Shown here one piece after another: positions 58,831 to 64,000 of a stretch of DNA of 64,000 nucleotides (position 1 is its first letter; every line of letters begins with the position of its first letter). Origin of the DNA: Dokdonella_A sp051958935 (GTDB lineage Bacteria; Pseudomonadota; Gammaproteobacteria; Xanthomonadales; Rhodanobacteraceae); contig NZ_JBQCFP010000190.1 of the NCBI RefSeq assembly GCF_051958935.1, positions 1 to 64,000 on the forward strand, read 5' to 3'. The translations under genes and the position numbers were made by a program. The notes under the pieces were generated by a model that was not told the origin of the DNA, did no database searches, and saw only the letters and a program-made list of their open reading frames with translations.

Positions 58831-58904
58831 CGCTCGACCGCCCCCTCAGCGATGGCGCATGGTGCTGGCTTCGCGCGGCGCGCGTCAATGCGCGCGCGTG
58901 GGCG

Positions 58905-59345
58905 TCAGCGGTCGTTCCAGCCGAGCTTGTCGATCTGGCACTGCTGCATGACCGCGGTGCGCGCCGCCGGGTCGGTCGGCGCGTTGAACGGGAAGATGAG
59001 CCAGCTGAACACGCGGTCGCGACCCGCATTCGTCACGGTCGGCTCGAAGCGCATGTTGGTCGCCATGCTCGTCGCGACCTTGGCGAGATCGCCCGCGGGC
59101 ACGACGCGCTGCACCTTGATCGTGCTCGTGCGGCCGTCCTTCTCGACCACGAACGACACCGCGGCGCAGCCGGGCGAGCTGATGTTGCGCGCCATGATCG
59201 GCACGTCCGCCTCGACCGACGCGTTCACCAGCGCCCAGTAGCCCGCCAGCTTGTCCGGCACGACCACGCGCGGCGGTGCATCCGATTGCGCGAAGACGGT
59301 GGCGCTGAACAGCGCGAGGGCGGCGAACGGAACGGCACGCAGCAT
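58905..59345 (-). CDS. Small secreted protein with TonB-C-like domain
   Basis: 146 residues. Signal peptide MLRAVPFAALALFSATVFAQ. The mature part ADVPIMARNISSPGCAAVSFVVEKDGRTSTIKVQRVVPAGDLAKVATSMATNMRFEPT has the layout of a TonB C-terminal domain (G-x-V-x-V-x-F-x-V-x-x-D-G-x-V...A...W/RFxP) without a membrane anchor or proline-rich arm. Cysteines at ~60 and near the C terminus may pair. Alone it could not transmit energy as TonB does; it may be a periplasmic partner. Gap of 74 bases to the WD40 kinase in the same direction. Confidence 0.72.
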   Translation of the reverse strand: MLRAVPFAALALFSATVFAQSDAPPRVVVPDKLAGYWALVNASVEADVPIMARNISSPGCAAVSFVVEKDGRTSTIKVQRVVPAGDLAKVATSMATNMRFEPTVTNAGRDRVFSWLIFPFNAPTDPAARTAVMQQCQIDKLGWNDR

Positions 59346-59404
59346 GACGCAACCTCCTGTGCGATCGATGATGCAGTTTACGCCGATCGGGGCGAGGGCT
59401 GGGC

Positions 59405-59660
59405 TGAACGCATCGCGCTTAGCGGCGCTCCCGCGGAGGAGCGGGCGGCTGCGGGAGCAACGGTCGCCTATGTCGTCCCTATGCCGGAGCGGCTTCGGCT
59501 GCGATGCCCTCTCCCTCGCTGGATGAAACGCGCCATCGCGAGGAGACCCGCTTGGGGCGACGCTGCATGGCGATGCGCCGGGGCGCGGCGGTCACGCGCC
59601 GGGTGCGCTCCCGCAGCCGTCGCCTCCTTGGCCGAAGCCGCGATGCTCTTCGGCCTCGGC
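59405..59660. repeat. Cluster of degenerate REP elements, class A
   Basis: The 59346-59676 gap contains several scrambled class A pieces: GCGCTTAGCGGCGCTCCCGC, GGAGCGGCTTCGGCTGCGAT (59486-59505), GTGCGCTCCCGCAGCC and GGCCGAAGCCGCGATG (59630-59645), in both orientations. No gene. It separates the pyk transcript from the TonB-like/kinase operon. Confidence 0.75.
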
Positions 59661-59676
59661 GCTCAATCCCCCAAAC

Positions 59677-61143
59677 CTACAAATCACTCAATCCCTCCGC
59701 CACCCCATCCGCCCCCACCATGAGCAGCTTCAGCGTATTCGTGCCGCCGCCCTGCCCCGTGTGGTCGCCGTTGGTGATCAGTACGCGATCGCCGACCGTC
59801 AGGTGGCCGAGGCGGTACAGGTGCTGGATCGCGTCGCGCGATGCCTGGGTCGGGCCGACGCCATGCGCGTCGAACTCGACCGGATTGACGTCGCGGTAGA
59901 GCAGCATGCGCCGGCGCGCGGCGGCGTTGCGCGAGAGCGCGTAGATCGGCACCGTCGAGCGGTAGCGCGACAGCCACTGCGCGGTCGCGCCGCTCTCGGT
60001 CAGCGCGATGATCGCGCGCACGCCGACCTGGCTGGCGAGGAACATCGCGCCGAGCGCGATCGCCTGGTCCGTGCGATCGAGCCGGTGCGCGCCGGGGCTG
60101 AGGTCCTCGGTCGGTTCGAATTGGCGCTCGGCGCCGAGGCACACGCGGCGCATCGCCGCGACCGCCTTGTCCGGATGCCGGCCGGCCGCGGTTTCCTGCG
60201 ACAGCATCACCGCATCGGTGCCGTCGATGACCGCATTGGCGACGTCGAGCACTTCGGCGCGCGTCGGGATCGGCGATTCGACCATCGACTGCATCATCTG
60301 CGTCGCGGTGATGACGACGCGCGAGCGCGTGAGCGCCTCGCGGATGATCTTCTTCTGCAGGCCCGGCAGTTCGGCGTCGCCGATCTCGACGCCGAGGTCG
60401 CCGCGCGCGACCATCACCGCATCGGACGCATCGACGATCTCGGCGAGGTTTTCGATCGCCTCGGCGCGTTCGATCTTGGCGACGAGCGCGGCGCTGCCGC
60501 CGGCCTCGTTCAGCAGGCGCCGCGCCTGCTCGATGTCGTCGGCGACCTTGACGAAGGAGACCGCGAGGAAGTCGGCACCGAGTTCCGCGGCGAGGCGGAT
60601 GTCGGCGCGGTCCTTGTCCGACAGCGCGGCGACGGTGAGGCCGCCGCCGAGGCGATTGATGCCCTTGCGATCGGACAGGCGGCCACCGGCGAGCACGCTG
60701 CAGCGGATCGTGCGGTCGCCGACATCGAGCACTTCCAGCGAGATGAGGCCGTCGTCGAGCAGCAGCACGTCGGCCGGCTTCACGTCGCGCCAGAGGTCGT
60801 GGTAGCTGACGCCGACGCGCGTCGCGTCGCCGGCCGGCGCGTCGGCGCGACAGTCGAGCGTGAACAGCTGCCCTGGTGCGAGTTCGACCGGGCCGGCGGC
60901 GAACCGCTCGATGCGGATCTTCGGCCCCTGCAGGTCGGCGAGCACGCCGACTTCGACGCCGAGTTCCGCCGCCGCCACGCGCACCGCGGCGGCGCGCTGC
61001 GCATGGTCGGTCGCACTGCCGTGCGAGAGGTTGAGGCGCACGACGTTGACGCCTTCGGCGATCAACTTCTTGAGCGCGCCCGGCGCGTCGGTCGCCGGCC
61101 CGAGCGTGGCGATGATCTTGGTGCGGCGGAGCTGCTCTGCCAT
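59677..61143 (-). CDS. pyk: Pyruvate kinase
   Basis: 488 residues. RRTKIIATLGPATDAPGALKKLI and VNVVRLNLSHGSATDH start the barrel. The B domain is inserted after ADLQGPKIRIERF. Catalytic lysine is in LAVSFVKVADDIEQA/LVAKIERAEAIENL, and metal/phosphate motifs are VMVARGDLGVEIGDAELPGLQKKII and ITATQMMQSMVESPIPTRAEVLDVANAV (active-site signature). The C-terminal allosteric domain ends with GDRVLITNGDHTGQGGGTNTLKLLMVG. It makes pyruvate and ATP from phosphoenolpyruvate. It lies between pgk and fba on the same strand, the xanthomonad order, though other genes intervene. Confidence 0.96.
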   Translation of the reverse strand: MAEQLRRTKIIATLGPATDAPGALKKLIAEGVNVVRLNLSHGSATDHAQRAAAVRVAAAELGVEVGVLADLQGPKIRIERFAAGPVELAPGQLFTLDCRADAPAGDATRVGVSYHDLWRDVKPADVLLLDDGLISLEVLDVGDRTIRCSVLAGGRLSDRKGINRLGGGLTVAALSDKDRADIRLAAELGADFLAVSFVKVADDIEQARRLLNEAGGSAALVAKIERAEAIENLAEIVDASDAVMVARGDLGVEIGDAELPGLQKKIIREALTRSRVVITATQMMQSMVESPIPTRAEVLDVANAVIDGTDAVMLSQETAAGRHPDKAVAAMRRVCLGAERQFEPTEDLSPGAHRLDRTDQAIALGAMFLASQVGVRAIIALTESGATAQWLSRYRSTVPIYALSRNAAARRRMLLYRDVNPVEFDAHGVGPTQASRDAIQHLYRLGHLTVGDRVLITNGDHTGQGGGTNTLKLLMVGADGVAEGLSDL

Positions 61144-61228
61144 CGCGTCGTTCCCTTCGAAGACGAGCCCGTTACGCTAGCAGCGTCGCCGCGGCGGCGT
61201 CCATCGCGGCACGCGGCCGACGCATCGC

Positions 61229-61876
61229 TCAGGCGCGATGCGCGAGCAGGCCGGGCAGTTGCGCGGGCTCGTCGGCGATCGCGTCGGCGCCGGCGCCGCG
61301 CAGTTCGTCGACGCTGCCGAAACCCCAGGCGACGCCGATCGCGCGCACCGCGTTCGCACGCGCGCCGTCGATGTCGAAATGGCGGTCGCCGATCATCGCG
61401 GCTGCACCCGGTGCGACGTCGAAATCGGCGATCGCGCGCGCGATCATCGCCGTCTTCTCGCTGTCGCGGCTGCCCGGCGAGGCGGCATACACGCGCGTGA
61501 AGTGCGCGCCGAACGGCAGGCTGCGCACGATCTTCTCGGCATAGAGATCCACCTTGCTCGTCACCACCGCGAGCGCCACGCCGCGCGCGGCGAGCGCTTC
61601 GATCGCGCCGCCGATGCCGTCGTAGACGCGATGCTCGCGCCAGCCGACCTCGCTGAAACGCTCGCGATAATGGTCGACCGCGCGTTCGACCGCGATGGGG
61701 TCGTCACCCAGCGCCAGCGGAAAGGTCGCGCGCAGCGGCGGACCGATCCAGCCGCGCAGGGTCTCGCGCGGCGGGCTCGTCGCGCCGAGGCGGCCGAGCG
61801 CGTATTCGATCGAATGGACGATGCCCGCTTCGGAATCGATGAGCGTACCGTCCAGATCGAACAGCGCGAGCCTCAT
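61229..61876 (-). CDS. HAD-family phosphatase (phosphoglycolate phosphatase-like)
   Basis: 215 residues. Motif I FDLDGTLIDSEAG (D7, D9), motif II VVTSKVDL (T/S), motif III K in DSEKTAMIARAI, and motif IV IGDRHFDIDGARANAVRAIGVAWGFG. The alpha-helical cap is of the beta-phosphoglucomutase/Gph type (GWIGPPLRATFPLALGDD). Such enzymes dephosphorylate 2-phosphoglycolate or other small phosphates. Its start overlaps the stop of the secreted metalloprotease gene by ATGA, an odd partnership between a cytosolic phosphatase and an exported protease. Confidence 0.92.
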   Translation of the reverse strand: MRLALFDLDGTLIDSEAGIVHSIEYALGRLGATSPPRETLRGWIGPPLRATFPLALGDDPIAVERAVDHYRERFSEVGWREHRVYDGIGGAIEALAARGVALAVVTSKVDLYAEKIVRSLPFGAHFTRVYAASPGSRDSEKTAMIARAIADFDVAPGAAAMIGDRHFDIDGARANAVRAIGVAWGFGSVDELRGAGADAIADEPAQLPGLLAHRA

Positions 61877-63264
61877 CCGTCGAAGCCGTTCTTGAAGATG
61901 AGATCGGACACCATGCCGCGCTGCAGGTTGAGCACGAAGCCCTCGGCGCTCGCCGCCGCGACGCTCACGGTGAACGCGTTGCCCGGCGCGGTCCAGCTCT
62001 CGCCGACCTTGAACATCGAGCCTTCGTTGTTGGCGACGTTGGCGGGCGGCACGCTCGCATCGACGCTCCAGGCGGGCTCGTTACGCGTGGTGTCGACCTC
62101 GTGGATGATGACCGCGTCGCCGGCGAGGTTCGCCTCGTAGTAGCCGCTGCGCTTGCGCGCCTCGATCACGTAGTAATGCGACGCCGGCGCCGGAGCGGAC
62201 AGGGTGACGACGACCATCTGCACGTGGGTCGAGCCGCGCAGGCTCGCGCGATCGAGCACGATGCCGTTGTAGGTGCCGTTGGACGAGACGGTGAGCTTGC
62301 GCGCGGCGTCGATCCAGCCGAGGTGGTCGCGCGACCAGATGCCGATGTGCTTGGGCTGCGCGCCGTAGGTCGCATCGTGTCCGGCGTTGTCCCAGGCGTC
62401 GCTCATGACGTCCCACGGATTGTCGTACGGGTCGCCGTCGCCATCGGAGTTGTTGGCGTGCGGCAGGCCGAAGCCGTGACCCATCTCGTGCGCGAGCGGC
62501 GCCTCGTTCGCATAGCCCCAGGGCGGCTCCCACGTGACGTACCAGACCTTGCTGACGCCATCGAGCGTCGCATAGCGACTGCCGCCCCAGGCGTAGCCGT
62601 CGAGTTCGTCGTTGTAGAACGTGTTGACGCCGACGAAGCCCGCGAAGTTCACGGTGGCGTCCGCGACGCCGGTGCAATCGTTGAACAGCTGGCCGAGGTT
62701 GGCCGAGCCGTTCGCGGGCACGTAGTACGCGCGCGGGTGCGGCAGGGTGAACCAGCCGTAGGCGACGCTGCCCGCGACGTCGACCTTGTCGTAGGAAACC
62801 TCCCGCCAGTAGTGGTCGAGCCGCCCGGTCTGGTTCGACAGCATCGTGGAGAAGTACGGCACGTCGTGCGGTTGTGCGGCGACGTCACTGAACCGGCACG
62901 CGAGCGTGACCCACGGCTGGCTGCCGGCCACGCGCGGCATCGCCGGTGCGGCGATCGACGCGTCCGCAGGGACGATCGCGTCGGCGAGCACGCGGCCGCC
63001 CGGCCACGGACCTGGCTGCGCGGCGAGCGCGATCTCGCGCCCCGCGAGTGCGTGGAGGTCACCCGCCGCGCGCAGCGCGCTGTCCGCATCGAGCGGATGG
63101 CGCGTTCCGTCGCGCTCGACGAGCTCTGCCTGGAACAGGCTCGCCGCGGTCGAACCCGGATCGGGATCGCCCCAGCGCAGCTCAAGCGTGCCCTGCAACA
63201 GGTCGTGCGCGGCAAGCGGCGTCGCGCCGCCGAGCGCGAGGCCCGCGATCAGCATTCGTTTCAT
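61873..63264 (-). CDS. Secreted M6-like zinc metalloprotease with IFKNGFD tail
   Basis: 463 residues from ATG 63264 (MKRMLIAGLALGGATPLAAHDLL, signal peptide). The metzincin-like site HEMGHGFGLPH is at 259-269 (H259, E260, H263, H269), followed at normal distance by the Met-turn in NPWDVMSDAW, as in immune-inhibitor-A/M6-like proteases. The stretch QPWVTLACRFSDV...YFSTMLSNQTGRLDHYWREVSYDKV is also M6-like. A C-terminal beta-sandwich follows and the chain ends RGMVSDLIFKNGFDG, the third FxxG(F/Y)D tail in the window. Exported, probably secreted. It is inserted between pgk and pyk. Confidence 0.88.
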   Translation of the reverse strand: MKRMLIAGLALGGATPLAAHDLLQGTLELRWGDPDPGSTAASLFQAELVERDGTRHPLDADSALRAAGDLHALAGREIALAAQPGPWPGGRVLADAIVPADASIAAPAMPRVAGSQPWVTLACRFSDVAAQPHDVPYFSTMLSNQTGRLDHYWREVSYDKVDVAGSVAYGWFTLPHPRAYYVPANGSANLGQLFNDCTGVADATVNFAGFVGVNTFYNDELDGYAWGGSRYATLDGVSKVWYVTWEPPWGYANEAPLAHEMGHGFGLPHANNSDGDGDPYDNPWDVMSDAWDNAGHDATYGAQPKHIGIWSRDHLGWIDAARKLTVSSNGTYNGIVLDRASLRGSTHVQMVVVTLSAPAPASHYYVIEARKRSGYYEANLAGDAVIIHEVDTTRNEPAWSVDASVPPANVANNEGSMFKVGESWTAPGNAFTVSVAAASAEGFVLNLQRGMVSDLIFKNGFDG

Positions 63265-63341
63265 GGCGTGGTTCTGGCGGAAGCGGACGCGCAGCCTAGC
63301 AGGCCCTGCGCCGGCCGCTTGCGACCGCGCGCACATCCTCG

Positions 63342-64000
63342 TCAGCCGCGCGCCTTCAGTGCCGCGACCGCGGGCAACTCCTGGCCCTCGAGGAACTCGA
63401 GGAACGCGCCGCCGCCGGTCGAGATGTACGACACGCGATCGGACACGCCGTATTTTTCGATCGCCGCGAGCGTGTCGCCGCCGCCCGCGATCGAGAACGC
63501 ATCGGATGCCGCGATCGCGCGGGCAAGCGTCTCGGTGCCCTTGCCGAACGCGTCGAACTCGAATACGCCGACCGGGCCATTCCAGACGACCGTGCCCGCC
63601 TTCGCGATGAGCTCGGCGTAGCGCTTCGCGGTGGCCGGGCCGATGTCGAGGATCATGTCGCCTTCGGCGACCTCCTCGACCTTCTTCACCGTCGCCGGCG
63701 CGTCGGCCTTGAACTCGGGAGCGACCACGACATCGGTCGGCACCGGCACCTCGGCGCCGCGCGCCTTCGCCGCCGCGATGATCTTCTGCGCGGTGCCGAC
63801 GAGGTCGGGCTCGACCAGAGACTTGCCGACCGGATGCCCCTCGGCCGCGATGAACGTGTTGGCGATGCCGCCACCGACGATGAGCTGGTCGACCTTGCCG
63901 ACGAGCGTCTCGAGCAGCGTGAGCTTGGTCGACACCTTCGAACCCGCGACGATCGCAAGCAGCGGCCGCGCCGGGTGCTCGAGTGCCTTGGCCAGCGCGT
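63342..64000 (-). CDS. pgk: Phosphoglycerate kinase, C-terminal part (gene runs off the window)
   Basis: The last ~219 codons are present; the 5' end lies beyond 64000. Reading enters as LAIVAGSKVSTKLTLLETLVGKVDQLIVGGGIANTF, with GSKVSTK and the nucleotide-binding GGGIANTF. It then shows DIGPATAKRYAELIAKAGTVVWNGPVGVFEFDAFGKGT and ending motifs AFSIAGGGDTLAAIEKYGV and YISTGGGAFLEFLEGQELPAVAAL. It catalyses 1,3-bisphosphoglycerate + ADP to 3-phosphoglycerate + ATP. First of the glycolytic genes on this strand within the window. Confidence 0.96.
   Translation of the reverse strand, partial: ALAKALEHPARPLLAIVAGSKVSTKLTLLETLVGKVDQLIVGGGIANTFIAAEGHPVGKSLVEPDLVGTAQKIIAAAKARGAEVPVPTDVVVAPEFKADAPATVKKVEEVAEGDMILDIGPATAKRYAELIAKAGTVVWNGPVGVFEFDAFGKGTETLARAIAASDAFSIAGGGDTLAAIEKYGVSDRVSYISTGGGAFLEFLEGQELPAVAALKARG

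Overview
The window is high-GC chromosomal DNA from a gammaproteobacterium. Gene content points to the Xanthomonadales, most likely a Rhodanobacteraceae/Dokdonella-type organism. The pointers are a thiS-thiG-trmB cluster, a pgk...pyk...fba (class I aldolase) cluster, kynurenine-pathway genes, a ColR/ColS-like two-component pair, cysJIH-cysB-cysG-cysK, intergenic REP elements built on GCGGCTGAAGCCGCTCCCGC, and secreted proteins ending in an (I/V)FxDG(F/Y)D motif. The taxonomic placement is inference from content; no rRNA is present. I see no prophage, IS element, CRISPR array or plasmid feature. There is one tRNA gene (Gly, CCC).

Layout. 0.3-5.4 kb: a small secreted protein, ilvE, a secreted choice-of-anchor Q-type protein, and an OmpR-family response regulator with its kinase. 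5.4-11 kb: a lower-GC intergenic island with a terminator, then BlaI with a BlaR1-type M56 peptidase fused to a TonB C-terminal domain, two tandem paralogous secreted proteins, a RimK / retropepsin-like pair, and tRNA-Gly. 11-24 kb: a FecR/DUF6600 protein with a 45-bp tandem repeat, thiS-thiG-trmB, an SLC13-type permease, a delta-60 repeat protein, and small envelope, Rieske, DMT and TraB/GumN proteins. 24-32 kb (minus strand): kynU, a secreted unknown and ACMSD, then an ABC efflux set (adaptor, ATPase, two FtsX permeases). 32-41 kb: DUF3052, FAH-family hydrolase, mscL, M28 peptidase, SpoU methyltransferase, GNAT, and a MarR-EmrA-EmrB operon with a visible promoter/operator. 41-50 kb: a sulfate-assimilation island. 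50-64 kb (minus strand): fba, pyk and pgk, separated by a TPR kinase, a WD40 kinase, a possible SUKH-like protein, a TonB-like protein, a HAD phosphatase and a zinc metalloprotease.

How the genes work together. cysJ-cysI-cysH reduce PAPS and sulfite, cysG makes the siroheme that CysI needs, and cysK fixes the sulfide into cysteine. A CysB-type LysR regulator sits in the middle. Two observations stand out there. A motif GTTTGGA(C/A)GTC(C/T)A occurs before both cysJ and cysG. A 35-codon upstream ORF with its own Shine-Dalgarno sequence and adjacent TGT-TGC cysteine codons ends in an ATGA overlap with the cysB-like start, which has no Shine-Dalgarno of its own. This looks like a cysteine-sensing or translationally coupled leader peptide and is, in my view, the most promising undescribed element in the window. 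The second candidate is the short C-terminal motif shared by three unrelated secreted proteins. The third is the inserted kinase / TonB-like / SUKH-like operon inside the glycolytic cluster.
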